A DNA stretch of 64,000 bases. Origin: G965215055 sp965242685 (lineage in GTDB: Bacteria > Pseudomonadota > Gammaproteobacteria > UBA4575). The position numbers were made by a program, and so were the translations under genes. Where the stretch lies: positions 310,001 through 374,000 of the forward strand of contig OZ251487.1 of assembly GCA_965242685.1 (NCBI GenBank), given 5' to 3'. Under the pieces are notes generated by a model. The model saw nothing but the letters and a program-made list of their open reading frames with translations. It made no database searches and was not told the origin of the DNA. Positions 26,901 through 35,968 of the stretch are shown one piece after another. Numbering within the stretch: position 1 is the stretch's first letter; every line of letters begins with the position of its first letter.

Positions 26901-27734
26901 ATGATAACGAAAGAAGAATTTGGAGCACAGTTTAGAAAGTTTTCTATTGGATTGGAAAGATATGTCAGTATGGATGACGGGCAGTGGACGGTTAAGGGAT
27001 TCGTTGATGTATTCAAAAACGTTTACACCATTTCATCCGATACAAAAATCGTATCAAAAATACTTGAGATTCATTTGTTTCCAGAGGTTATGAAATTTGC
27101 GAAAAAGTATGGATATAAAATAGTTTTTGCGGCGCATCAGAACTACTACCCTGATATTTCTTTTGTGAAAGCAGGGGGTGAAAAGTTTGCAGTGGACATC
27201 AAGACTACATATCGAAATCCAGATAAACCACACCTCTGCAACGGCTTCACACTCGGTTCCCACGGTACGTACTTTGAAGACCGCACAAGTACGAAGAATA
27301 TTCAGTTCCCATATAGTTCATATTCAGGCCATTTTTGCTTAGGGATTATCTATAGCCGCGTAAATAACGCAGCTATAGACGAGACTAAAGGCTACAAAAT
27401 AAGCGATCTCCATTCTATTACTTCAGTTGTGAGGAACTTTCAGTTTTTTGTTGCAGAGAAGTGGAAAATTGCCAGCGATAAGAGAGGTAGTGGAAATACT
27501 GCTAATATCGGCAGTATCAACAATATAGAAGACATCCTTCGTGAAAATGGCATGTTTTCAAAACTAGGTGAGTCTTGGTTTGATGATTATTGGATGAACT
27601 ATAATAAAATCACAATTTCGGATAAGAAAAGGGGCACGAAGAAAATTACCTCGCTCAAAGATTTTGTTGAGTATCGGAAAGGAGACGTTTCACTGATCGT
27701 TCCCAAGCGTAATCGAACGCCAGAAAGGGCATGA
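26901..27734 (+). CDS. EcoRV-like type II restriction endonuclease
   Basis: A 277-residue protein from ATG 26901 (AAAGGAG 12 bases upstream). It matches R.EcoRV as I remember it in several blocks: YPDISF (EcoRV YPDFTL), VDIKTTYRN (IDIKTTYTN), a TKNIQFPY segment, a YSRV segment, and GSGNTANIGSI (GSGNTTNIGSI). The PD-(D/E)xK catalytic residues would be Asp85, Asp99 and Lys101, matching EcoRV Asp74, Asp90 and Lys92. EcoRV cuts GATATC bluntly; that specificity is inferred here. The gene is visibly richer in A+T than its neighbours. Its stop overlaps the methyltransferase ATG (ATGA). Confidence 0.9.
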   Translation: MITKEEFGAQFRKFSIGLERYVSMDDGQWTVKGFVDVFKNVYTISSDTKIVSKILEIHLFPEVMKFAKKYGYKIVFAAHQNYYPDISFVKAGGEKFAVDIKTTYRNPDKPHLCNGFTLGSHGTYFEDRTSTKNIQFPYSSYSGHFCLGIIYSRVNNAAIDETKGYKISDLHSITSVVRNFQFFVAEKWKIASDKRGSGNTANIGSINNIEDILRENGMFSKLGESWFDDYWMNYNKITISDKKRGTKKITSLKDFVEYRKGDVSLIVPKRNRTPERA

Positions 27735-28645
27735 AAGTACACGTGCCGCCAATCAAGTCTCAGGGTATCAAGACGAAATTGATCCCCTGGATAAGCAGTA
27801 TCGCACCCCGCAAATTTGCAGGAATATGGATCGAGCCGTTCATGGGTACCGGGGCGGTTGCTTTCAATCTTGCTCCCGACGTTGCCGTACTGTGCGATAC
27901 AAACCCCCACCTCATCAAATTTTACCAGTCAATAGCCGATGGAGAGGTTACACCGGAAGTGGTGCGGGATTTTCTGAGCCGCGAAGGCGCGAGACTTTTA
28001 AGCAAGGGCGAAAGCCACTATTACCACATAAGAGACCGATTCAATGAAGCCCATCAACCATTGGATTTTTTGTTTCTCAACAGGGCCGGATTCAACGGCA
28101 TGATCAGGTTCAACCGAAAAGGAGAGTACAACGTCCCCTTTTGTCGCAAGCCACAAAGATTCGCGCCGGCCTACATAACAAAAATTGTAAATCAGGTCTC
28201 TTACGTTGCGCGCCTGCTTAAAACCAAAGACTTTACGTTCAAATGTCAAGGGTTTGAAGAGACTATCGGCGCAGGCGACGCCAACGACGTTATCTACTGT
28301 GACCCCCCTTACGTTGAGAGACACGTGGACTACTATAACGGTTGGGATGGAGAACGTGAAAAAGCACTCTATCTGGCATTGTCGAAAACCCCAAGTAAAT
28401 TCATTTTGTCAACGTGGCATCACAATGACTTTCGGGAAAACAAATACATCGAGTCATTGTGGAATCAGTTTAACGTCTTGACCCGCGAACACTTCTACCA
28501 CTTGGGAGGGAACGAAAAGAACCGCCATCCAATGATAGAGGCCATCGTTACAAACCAGGACTTATCAACCTACAAATACCAAGAGCCACCGAAGCAAGAA
28601 CAACTTATGCTGCTTGAAGACCAAGGACGACATAACGCCGCATAA
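27731..28645 (+). CDS. M.EcoRV-like Dam-family DNA adenine methyltransferase
   Basis: A 304-residue D12-class (alpha) N6-adenine methyltransferase that protects the site cut by the adjacent endonuclease. SAM motif I is EPFMGTGAVAFN (about residue 37 on) and catalytic motif IV is DPPY (Asp191). The opening VPPIKSQGIKTKL, LCDTNPHLI, LDFLFLNR and STWHHND blocks match M.EcoRV as I remember it, so the target is probably GATATC. The ATG overlaps the endonuclease stop by 4 bases, and no controller gene is seen. Confidence 0.92.
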   Translation: MKVHVPPIKSQGIKTKLIPWISSIAPRKFAGIWIEPFMGTGAVAFNLAPDVAVLCDTNPHLIKFYQSIADGEVTPEVVRDFLSREGARLLSKGESHYYHIRDRFNEAHQPLDFLFLNRAGFNGMIRFNRKGEYNVPFCRKPQRFAPAYITKIVNQVSYVARLLKTKDFTFKCQGFEETIGAGDANDVIYCDPPYVERHVDYYNGWDGEREKALYLALSKTPSKFILSTWHHNDFRENKYIESLWNQFNVLTREHFYHLGGNEKNRHPMIEAIVTNQDLSTYKYQEPPKQEQLMLLEDQGRHNAA

Positions 28646-28758
28646 CACCTACTAAGCAGACACACCCTCTATATTTTGCAAACCAGTCAAGTAAAGGGGC
28701 CAACCTCCTTTATAATGGCTGCCCAAGTTAAATTTAGGAATTATTTTAAGAGATTCTA

Positions 28759-31700
28759 ATGGTCGCCGGTAATAAAAATGAATTAGAGCCTTGGGAAGAG
28801 CGGCCATTCGAGTTGATTCGTCAAGCCGAGGTCCACTACCGCAGGAGGAAGAGTAGTGACTCTGACCGAAGGTCGGCACTTAAAGAATTCGATAACTCTA
28901 TTGAAATCTCTATAGATGCATACTTGTCACAGCACTCTGATCAAGAAGAAGGCAAACAAAACGAACAAAAGAAGACAAGGCACTTCTCGCAGAAATTAGA
29001 CTTTTTTATGGAAGAAATTAAACGTCGCGATCTTCCTAAACGCATATCAAAAGATAAGATAATGCACTACCACAAACAGCGTAATAACGCGCAGCACAAA
29101 AGTGAGTATGGACTACCAGGAGAAAAAACATTAGATGGCATTCGAGATGCGGCTATGTGGGTATTTGATATCCTTTTTGATACCCCCGATATCGAACAAA
29201 AAATTTCTCGTTCCATTCCAAACGGACACGTTGAGTTATCGGTGCCTGTTGATCCAAACATATCAAAAGCGTTGGCAATTGCTGCATTATTAGGCGCATG
29301 GAACGAAAAGAATGATGCCGATAGAGAAGTAGTGAAAGGGCTGGTAAATGATTTTGATCAGTGGACAGAGAATCTTCGAGAAGACTTACAAAGGCAGGAT
29401 AGCCCTTTAAGACTGCAAAACGGACAGTGGAGAATCCCCGACCGTAAGTCGCTATGGAAGGCTATCGCCCCTAGAATTTTTGACGATCACCTGGATCAAC
29501 TTAAAGCATGTGCCGTTGAAGTATTAACCGAGAGAGACCCAAAATTTGAACTGCCGGCGACAGAGCGCTTTGCAGCCGCCATACATGGAAAAATTCTGAA
29601 ACATTCACCAGCGTTGCGTCAAGGTATGGCGGAATCATTGGCCCTGCTTGGTACTTGCAGTGATATTTTCGTTCACTGCTCACGAGATAAACTTGAGTTT
29701 ACTTCTACTGCTGCCGTCCGGGAAATTCTTGAGAATGCAGACTGGCGGCTTTGGGCAAGCCTGAATGACTTGCTGCCCACATTGGCCGAGGCTGCTCCGG
29801 ATGAGTTTTTAAAAATTGTTGGAGCTACTTTAGCAAAAAAAACTTGCCCCTATGATGAAATGTTTGCTCAAGAAGGCGATGGATGGACGGGTGGAAGCTA
29901 TATAACGGGTATGCTGTGGGCATTGGAGGGTTTGGCGTGGAAAAAAGAGTACCTGGGGCGTGTAACCGTCATCCTTGCGGGCCTGGCGGCTCGTGACCCG
30001 GGGGGAAACTTGGCGAACAGGCCGATTAATTCACTCCGCACTATTCTATTGCCGTGGTATCCACAGACGCTGGCACCCATAGTTCGGCGCATTGCTGCAA
30101 TCAAGGCAATTAAATTGGATTTTCCGAAGATTGCTTGGCAGGTGTTACAGGGCCTGTTGCCAAGTCAACATCAAACGTCTTTAGGCGCACACAAGCCCGT
30201 TTGGCTTGGCATTGTTTCTGAAGATTGGGAGCCAAAAACTACACATAAAGAGTATTGGGAACAAGTCGATGCCTATTCGCAGTTTGTTGTTGACATGGCC
30301 GTTGAAGATAGAGAGAGGCTCGGTGAATTGACCGATAACCTTGATAATTTGCCTCAAGAACATTTTGACAGCGTACTGAAACATCTGTCCTCAAAAAAAA
30401 TTACGAACCTTTCCGAAGAAGACCGTTTCCCAATTTGGTCGAATCTTACGCGCTTTGTAAGGAAGCATCGGCGTTATCCCAATGCAAAATGGGCCTTTGA
30501 TAAAAGTACCGTTGTCAGGATCGAAGATGTGGCAAAGAAACTGGCCCCTGCTACCCCGGAACGGTTGTATCGCAGGCTATTTACTAATAAGTTCCACCAT
30601 TTATACGAGGGTGGCGGTGACAGGAAAGACGAGCACCGAAAGCTTGAGAAAAAAAGGCGGCAAGCTATCCGTGAGATCCTTGAACATAGTGGTATAAAAG
30701 GCGTTATTGCATTTATTGATACTGTTGAGTCACCTTATCAGGTGGGGCACTCTCTCGCCGCAGTCGCTGACGGCGACATAGATTCTGCCCTGCTGCCTCA
30801 ATATTTTGATGCCGAAGATATCCGCCACAAATCTTTTATAGGGGGCTTTATCTCTGGTCGTCATCAACACAAGGGTTGGGCTTGGGTGGATACCCTGGTT
30901 ACGGAGGAGTGGTCATTAAATCAGAGATGTCAATTTTTGAAGTATTTGCCCTTTAAATCTGAAACTTGGCAACGTGCCAAAGAGTGGCTGCTTGATGATG
31001 AAAATAGGTACTGGCAACAAGTAGACACAATAGGATGGTACCCACCTGATGATGACCATGGAACCGCCATCGATAAACTACTTGAAGTCAATCGTCCGCT
31101 GACCGCAATTAGACTTTTGTGTGACCGATTGGATGAAAAATGGCTGCCGCCGGATACAGATAGAGCTGTAAAAGCACTCCTGGCCGCGGTATCCACAGAT
31201 GAGCATCCAGATGATATGACGTCATATGATATAGCTGAACTTATTAAAAAGTTGCAAGATGACCCTGAAGTGGATAAGGACGTTCTATGCAACGTTGAAT
31301 GGGCTTACCTCCGACTGTTGACAAGCCCTGGCACTGGAGCCAGGCCAAAATATCTTGCGAAACGCCTGGCGACTTGCCCCGAGTTTTTCTCTGAGGTGAT
31401 TCAATTATTGTATAGATCAAAGAATGAGAACAAGCCGGATGGTGAGGCCGATGATAGTAAAAAAGATATGGCGATTCATGCGTGGCATCTCTTACGTGCC
31501 TGGAAGACGCCTCCCGGTTTAGGTGGTAACGATTTTTCAACGGAAAATTTCAAGACTTGGCTTGATAAGGTAAAAGTGCAATGCACCGAGTCTGGCCGCC
31601 TTGAAGTAGCTATGGAAAAAGTTGGAGAAGTATTATTTTATTGTCCTCCCGACCCGCAAGGCTTCTGGATAAATCAGTCGGTAGCCGAGGCTCTGAACGC

Positions 31701-31923
31701 CGAAAATGCCGGCCACATGAGAAACGGCTTTCGTATCGAGATATTTAATTCAAGAGGAGCGCATAAGGTTGACCCGACCGATGAACGCGAGCTTGCTAAA
31801 CAGTGGCGACAAAAAGCTGATGAAGTAGACAACATGGGTTATCCAAGGTTTGCCGCCGAGTTGAGACGGGTGGCCGACTCCTATGACCGTGATGCCGAAC
31901 GCTACTCACGGGGGAAAGACTAA
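28759..31923 (+). CDS. Large helical protein with N-terminal HEPN-like motif, putative defence protein
   Basis: A 1054-residue protein I cannot name. Residues about 15-145 are helical with a motif resembling the HEPN ribonuclease signature R-x4-6-H: Arg108-Asn-Asn-Ala-Gln-His113, set in YHKQRNNAQHKSEYG. The remaining 900 residues look alpha-helical and repeat-like, without a visible P-loop or HTH; the C-terminal block QGFWINQSVAEALNAENAGH...ELAKQWRQKADEV resembles tails I recall in other large defence-associated proteins. A TATAAT hexamer at 28711-28716 lies 42 bases upstream. It follows the EcoRV-like pair on the same strand with a 113-base gap. Confidence 0.6.
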   Translation: MVAGNKNELEPWEERPFELIRQAEVHYRRRKSSDSDRRSALKEFDNSIEISIDAYLSQHSDQEEGKQNEQKKTRHFSQKLDFFMEEIKRRDLPKRISKDKIMHYHKQRNNAQHKSEYGLPGEKTLDGIRDAAMWVFDILFDTPDIEQKISRSIPNGHVELSVPVDPNISKALAIAALLGAWNEKNDADREVVKGLVNDFDQWTENLREDLQRQDSPLRLQNGQWRIPDRKSLWKAIAPRIFDDHLDQLKACAVEVLTERDPKFELPATERFAAAIHGKILKHSPALRQGMAESLALLGTCSDIFVHCSRDKLEFTSTAAVREILENADWRLWASLNDLLPTLAEAAPDEFLKIVGATLAKKTCPYDEMFAQEGDGWTGGSYITGMLWALEGLAWKKEYLGRVTVILAGLAARDPGGNLANRPINSLRTILLPWYPQTLAPIVRRIAAIKAIKLDFPKIAWQVLQGLLPSQHQTSLGAHKPVWLGIVSEDWEPKTTHKEYWEQVDAYSQFVVDMAVEDRERLGELTDNLDNLPQEHFDSVLKHLSSKKITNLSEEDRFPIWSNLTRFVRKHRRYPNAKWAFDKSTVVRIEDVAKKLAPATPERLYRRLFTNKFHHLYEGGGDRKDEHRKLEKKRRQAIREILEHSGIKGVIAFIDTVESPYQVGHSLAAVADGDIDSALLPQYFDAEDIRHKSFIGGFISGRHQHKGWAWVDTLVTEEWSLNQRCQFLKYLPFKSETWQRAKEWLLDDENRYWQQVDTIGWYPPDDDHGTAIDKLLEVNRPLTAIRLLCDRLDEKWLPPDTDRAVKALLAAVSTDEHPDDMTSYDIAELIKKLQDDPEVDKDVLCNVEWAYLRLLTSPGTGARPKYLAKRLATCPEFFSEVIQLLYRSKNENKPDGEADDSKKDMAIHAWHLLRAWKTPPGLGGNDFSTENFKTWLDKVKVQCTESGRLEVAMEKVGEVLFYCPPDPQGFWINQSVAEALNAENAGHMRNGFRIEIFNSRGAHKVDPTDERELAKQWRQKADEVDNMGYPRFAAELRRVADSYDRDAERYSRGKD

Positions 31924-31964
31924 GCCTCTCAGGACTTTGTGAATTGCCTCTTTGTGCGATAGCC

Positions 31965-32615
31965 TCATAATACGTTCTCGTGCCTCGGCCAAGAGGCCTT
32001 GACCATCCGACAAAGCTCCCGTGCCGCCCGTTGCGGGGAGGGGGCCGCGAATATCGCGCTGATCAGTGCGATCATGTCTACGCCCGCCCGGAGTAGCGGC
32101 GTTATGTTTTCCTTGGTGATGCCGCCGATGGCGCATATCGGTACGTGCAGTTCTTGTTTGGCGCGAATCATCAAGTCGATGCCGGCGTGCGGGGCGTCGG
32201 GTTTGGTCGGGGAGCGTGCAAAGCTGCCGAATGCCACATAGTCCGCGCCGGCGTCTATGGCGCGCGTTGCATTTTCGAGGCGGTTGTAACAGGAGGCGCC
32301 GATGATTTTATCCCGCCCCAGGAGCTTTCTTGCTTCGCCGATTGTGCAGTCTTCACGCCCCAGGTGCACGCCGTCCGCATTGATCAATTTGGCCAGCAGC
32401 ACGTCGTCGTTGATAATCAATATTCCACGGTGGGCGTGCACAAGGGAATTCAGTTCATCGGCAATGGCATGGCGGCGAGCGTGATCGTTGGTCTTGTCCC
32501 GGTATTGAATGATTTTCACGCCGGCGGCCAGGACTTCGGCGACTTTATCGACGACGTGCTTATCCTCAAGGTAGCCGCCGTCTGCAATGACGTACAGCCC
32601 CTTCAACTTTCGCAT
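31965..32615 (-). CDS. thiE: Thiamine-phosphate synthase ThiE
   Basis: A 216-residue TIM-barrel enzyme that joins HMP pyrophosphate and thiazole phosphate to thiamine phosphate. The start at 32615 (MRKLKGLYVIADGG) is chosen by family match and a GAAAGG upstream; the open frame extends further 5' but only into thiD. Motifs IIQYRDK, GVHLGRED, GASCYN and AIGGI are typical. It lies 13 bases after thiD, in one operon. Confidence 0.94.
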   Translation of the reverse strand: MRKLKGLYVIADGGYLEDKHVVDKVAEVLAAGVKIIQYRDKTNDHARRHAIADELNSLVHAHRGILIINDDVLLAKLINADGVHLGREDCTIGEARKLLGRDKIIGASCYNRLENATRAIDAGADYVAFGSFARSPTKPDAPHAGIDLMIRAKQELHVPICAIGGITKENITPLLRAGVDMIALISAIFAAPSPQRAARELCRMVKASWPRHENVL

Positions 32616-32628
32616 GGATACGAGCCTT

Positions 32629-33414
32629 TCATTTTGACCAGTGAAAGCGGTTGGGGATTTTTTGTCCCATGCCGAGTTGACGGGCGGCTTGCAGGCTTTT
32701 CCACGTATATTCCTGTGCCCGATGACTGGCGGCGGGTACGTCTTGGCCGTGTGCCATGTAAGCGGCGATTGCCGCGGCAAGTGTGCAGCCGGAACCGTGA
32801 AACCGTTCGGTCAGCCGCGGCCATTTTCGGATATTGAGCTTGCGGTGGTTTCCGTACAGGGCGTTGCAGACTTTATCGGTGCGTTCGTGACCACCGGTAA
32901 TCAGCACATAGTGCGCGCCTTGCTCCAGTATCTCCATGGCACAGGCGTCCAGTGTATCCGCTTCGGGTGACAGTGCCCTTGCCTCGTTGCCGTTGGGTGT
33001 CACTATGGTTGCCAGCGGCACCAGCAGCGTGTGGATTGCCTCGACGACGGTAGGGTCCGCAAGTGTTGTGCCGCCTCCCGCGGCGATGACGGGATCCAGC
33101 ACTACCGGAAGATCGGGATAGTCGGTAAGCAGGGTATGGATGGCGCGCGCGGTTTCCTCACCGCTTACCAGCCCGATTTTTATTGCCGCCACGCTCATGT
33201 CTTCAAACACTGGGCGCGCCTGTTCAATGATGAGGCGCTCGCTTATTTGAGACGTTGCCACTACGTTGATGGTATCCTGCGCGGTAACGGAAGTAATAAC
33301 CGGAGCGGTATGGCATCCAAGGCTTGCAAGCGTTTCAATGTCGGCTTGTATGCCGGCACCGCCGGTCGGGTCCGCGCCCGACATGGCCATCACTACGGGA
33401 GTGGATTTATTCAT
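32629..33414 (-). CDS. thiD: Hydroxymethylpyrimidine (phosphate) kinase ThiD
   Basis: A 261-residue ribokinase-fold kinase that phosphorylates HMP and HMP phosphate for thiamine synthesis. The motif SGADPTGGAGIQADI, the LDPV segment and the anion-hole GSGCTLAAAIAAY are present. The start codon overlaps, on the opposite strand, the proposed start of rubredoxin. ThiE follows 13 bases downstream. Confidence 0.94.
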   Translation of the reverse strand: MNKSTPVVMAMSGADPTGGAGIQADIETLASLGCHTAPVITSVTAQDTINVVATSQISERLIIEQARPVFEDMSVAAIKIGLVSGEETARAIHTLLTDYPDLPVVLDPVIAAGGGTTLADPTVVEAIHTLLVPLATIVTPNGNEARALSPEADTLDACAMEILEQGAHYVLITGGHERTDKVCNALYGNHRKLNIRKWPRLTERFHGSGCTLAAAIAAYMAHGQDVPAASHRAQEYTWKSLQAARQLGMGQKIPNRFHWSK

Positions 33415-33607
33415 GGTGGAAGTGCGTAAATCATCCGTACATTATAAGACCTATATGTGCGTGATATGCGGTTGGCTTTATGACGAGGCCAAGGGGGCAC
33501 CTAGGGAAGGGCTTGCACCCGGTACGCGCTGGGAGGATATTCCCTTTAACTGGCAGTGCCCGGAGTGCGGGGCGATGAAGGATGATTTTCAGATGGTGGA
33601 GATATAG
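33413..33607 (+). CDS. Rubredoxin
   Basis: A small one-iron electron carrier, 64 residues from this start. Two CxxCG knuckles bind iron: CVICG and CPECG, with the intervening PGTRWEDIPFNWQCP typical of rubredoxins that serve alkane or oxygen-detoxifying enzymes. The start is uncertain: the ATG at 33413 has GGGAG upstream but overlaps the thiD start codon on the other strand; GTG 33422 is possible; ATG 33455 would leave no residues before the first knuckle. Confidence 0.88.
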   Translation: MVEVRKSSVHYKTYMCVICGWLYDEAKGAPREGLAPGTRWEDIPFNWQCPECGAMKDDFQMVEI

Positions 33608-33609
33608 CC

Positions 33610-34173
33610 CTATGACTTCCCCATCGATCTTGTCAGGTATGCAATTTTTGCGGAGTGTTCCAGTGAACAGGTCCATTTGTATGCGAGGTCCAGCGATTCC
33701 GCACGGGCGTATACGCCGTGCCCGCAGACGACCGTAATGCAATAGTCACGCAATGCCGCCGCCACCGTTGCGGGTGATTTTTCCGAATACTGTTCAAAGG
33801 CGATGGTATGTACGGGCACTTTGGGGAAGTATAATTTCCCTTCAAAGTCGACGGGAGTAAAGTCTTCTCCGCTCATGGTCATCGCAATCGTATACGGCCC
33901 GTGGCTATGCAGCACGGTTCGCGCGACGGGGCATTTTTTATAGGTTTCCAGATGGAGCCGCACGTCGTAAGAGGCGTTTTCACCGAGGGGGCCGCGTACG
34001 TCGCAGGCGACCAAATCTTCCGCCTGTAGCGTATCCGCACACGCACCCGAAGGGGTAATCCATACGGTGTCTCCCCGGCGCACCGAGGCATTGCCGCTGT
34101 GTGAATCGTTATAGCCGTACTTGCGCAGCCATGAATAGTAACGAACCAGCTCTTCTTTGACGGACGTGTTCAT
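33610..34173 (-). CDS. Class II aldolase/adducin-family protein
   Basis: A 187-residue protein of the zinc-dependent fuculose/ribulose-phosphate aldolase-epimerase family. Zinc ligands are expected in HSHGPY and CGHGVY; the SGNASVR and ITPSGA segments of the family are present. The ATG at 34173 (MNTSVKEELVRYY) is preferred to a TTG six codons upstream. The substrate is unknown. It converges with rubredoxin (2 bases) and diverges from the PfkB kinase gene. Confidence 0.82.
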   Translation of the reverse strand: MNTSVKEELVRYYSWLRKYGYNDSHSGNASVRRGDTVWITPSGACADTLQAEDLVACDVRGPLGENASYDVRLHLETYKKCPVARTVLHSHGPYTIAMTMSGEDFTPVDFEGKLYFPKVPVHTIAFEQYSEKSPATVAAALRDYCITVVCGHGVYARAESLDLAYKWTCSLEHSAKIAYLTRSMGKS

Positions 34174-34221
34174 TCTATGTTCGGTCGGCAAATTGTTTTG
34201 ATGCGATGGATGACGATGTCT

Positions 34222-34250
34222 TCAACAAGTTCTATTGTCGGGCATATAAT
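34222..34250 (+). promoter_or_regulatory. Possible sigma-70 promoter for the PfkB kinase gene
   Basis: TCAACA at 34222-34227 and a perfect TATAAT at 34245-34250 are 17 bases apart, and the ATG of the kinase gene lies 36 bases beyond the -10 box. Recognised by eye. Confidence 0.45.
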
Positions 34251-34286
34251 TCCCGTAATTTATTCAACAACGAAAAAAGGTTAGAA

Positions 34287-35219
34287 ATGTCGGCATTGGT
34301 CTGTGGCGCGCTTGCCTACGATACTATCATGGTCTTTCCGGATCGATTCAAAAATCATATTTTGCCGGAAAAGGTACATATACTGAACGTGACGTTCGCG
34401 GTGCCGGAGATGCACAAGGAGTTTGGCGGCTGTGCGGGGAATATTGCCTACAACCTGCACCTGCTGGGTGGTGACGGGTTTGTCATGGGCACGGTGGGGC
34501 GAGACTTTGGCTCGTACTCGGACTGGATGGATCAATGTGGGCTGGACCGCAGGTACATCAAGGTCGTAGAGGATGAATATACGGCACAGGCATTTATCAC
34601 CACCGACCTTGACGACAACCAGATTACCGCATTTCATCCCGGTGCCGTAAATCGTTCACATGCAAACAAGATACCTGTGCAGGATGGCATTACCCTCGCG
34701 GTGCTCTCTCCAGACGGTAAGAAAGGCATGTTGCAGCACGCGCGACAATGCAGCGAGGCCGGTATTCCATTCATCTTTGATCCCGGCCCAAGCATACCCA
34801 TGTTTAACGGCGATGAACTGCTGTCGTTCATTGAGCAGGCCGACTATCTGTGCGTCAACGGCTACGAGTTGCAGTTGTTGCAACGCCAGACGGACTTGAC
34901 CGCCAAACGGATCGCGCAGCGTGTCAAGGCCGCAATCGTCACGCATGGAAAAGAGGGTTCCGTGATCCATACTCCTGAAAAATCCATTGAAATCCCGCCG
35001 GTAAAAGCGGATCGGGTACAGGACCCGACAGGTTGCGGCGACGCCTATCGAGGAGGGATCATCTACGGCCTGATGAATGATCTGGACTGGTGGGTAACGG
35101 GGCATGTCGCCACCCTGATGGGGGCGATCAAAGTGACGCACCCCGGTACGCAAAACCATCGCTTTACACCGTCCGAATTCAAGGAACGATTCAAGCACGA
35201 GTTCGGCTACTCGTTTTGA
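34287..35219 (+). CDS. PfkB-family carbohydrate/nucleoside kinase (adenosine kinase-like)
   Basis: A 310-residue ribokinase-family kinase. The start is the ATG giving MSALVCGALAYDTI, with AAAAAGG just upstream; the open frame reaches further 5' but without family match. The N-terminal GGCAGNIAYNLHLLGG and the C-terminal catalytic DPTGCGDAYRGG (base Asp in GCGD) are clear. It resembles proteins annotated as adenosine kinase in gammaproteobacteria; sugar versus nucleoside specificity cannot be told. The neighbouring aldolase and phosphatase may belong to the same small salvage route. Confidence 0.85.
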   Translation: MSALVCGALAYDTIMVFPDRFKNHILPEKVHILNVTFAVPEMHKEFGGCAGNIAYNLHLLGGDGFVMGTVGRDFGSYSDWMDQCGLDRRYIKVVEDEYTAQAFITTDLDDNQITAFHPGAVNRSHANKIPVQDGITLAVLSPDGKKGMLQHARQCSEAGIPFIFDPGPSIPMFNGDELLSFIEQADYLCVNGYELQLLQRQTDLTAKRIAQRVKAAIVTHGKEGSVIHTPEKSIEIPPVKADRVQDPTGCGDAYRGGIIYGLMNDLDWWVTGHVATLMGAIKVTHPGTQNHRFTPSEFKERFKHEFGYSF

Positions 35220-35226
35220 GTTGCGG

Positions 35227-35880
35227 CTATTTCAGGCTCAGTTGTTGCCAGCCCTGTTTGATGGCGTGCTCGGTCAATTTCTCATCCGCATCTACGGCAA
35301 CCGGGTGATCGACCATCTCCAGCAGTGGAATGTCATTGTGCGAGTCCGAATAAAACTGGCTTCCTTCGAGATTGTATGAGTTGGACGCCAGCCATTCCTT
35401 CACCCGTGTAATCTTTCCGCGGCCGAAGCAGGGTACGCCTTCCACGTTCCCGGTGAACCTGCCGCTCTTCATCTCCGGTTCGGTGGCAATCAACGTTGCA
35501 ACATTCAGGATATCTTGAACGGGCGCGGTGATGAACCGGTTGGTGGCGGTGATGATTGCCAGGTGGTCGCCGGCCTCCCGGTGTTGATCGATAATCGCGC
35601 GCGCCTTGGGTTTGACCATCGGCTTGATGCGCGTCTCGATATATTCCTCGCGCCATCGACACAACTCGTTGTACGAGTTTTCCGCCAGTGGTCTCAAGGC
35701 AAATCGGAGGTATTCGTGGATATTGAGCTTACCCGCCAGATATTCACGATAAAAGCGCTCGTTTTCCCTTTCATAGACGGCACGATCAACCTTTCCCATG
35801 GAGACCAGGTGCTTACCCCATTCATAATCGCTGTCACCCGCCAGCAAGGTTTCATCCAGATCGAAAAGTGCCAATGCCAT
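35227..35880 (-). CDS. HAD-IB family phosphatase
   Basis: A 217-residue SerB-like haloacid-dehalogenase hydrolase. Motif I is FDLDETLLAGDSD (nucleophile first Asp), motif II IITATNRF, the lysine lies in GRGKITRV, and motif IV is YSDSHNDIPLLE. It probably hydrolyses a small phosphomonoester; the substrate is unknown. It converges with the PfkB kinase gene with 7 bases between the stops. Confidence 0.87.
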   Translation of the reverse strand: MALALFDLDETLLAGDSDYEWGKHLVSMGKVDRAVYERENERFYREYLAGKLNIHEYLRFALRPLAENSYNELCRWREEYIETRIKPMVKPKARAIIDQHREAGDHLAIITATNRFITAPVQDILNVATLIATEPEMKSGRFTGNVEGVPCFGRGKITRVKEWLASNSYNLEGSQFYSDSHNDIPLLEMVDHPVAVDADEKLTEHAIKQGWQQLSLK

Positions 35881-35968
35881 AGGGATTTTTCATGGGTGGC
35901 GCACTGATGGTGCATTATTGCCCAGGCTTGTTTGAGCCGGTACTTTTACACCGGGCTTCGCCTCCCGG

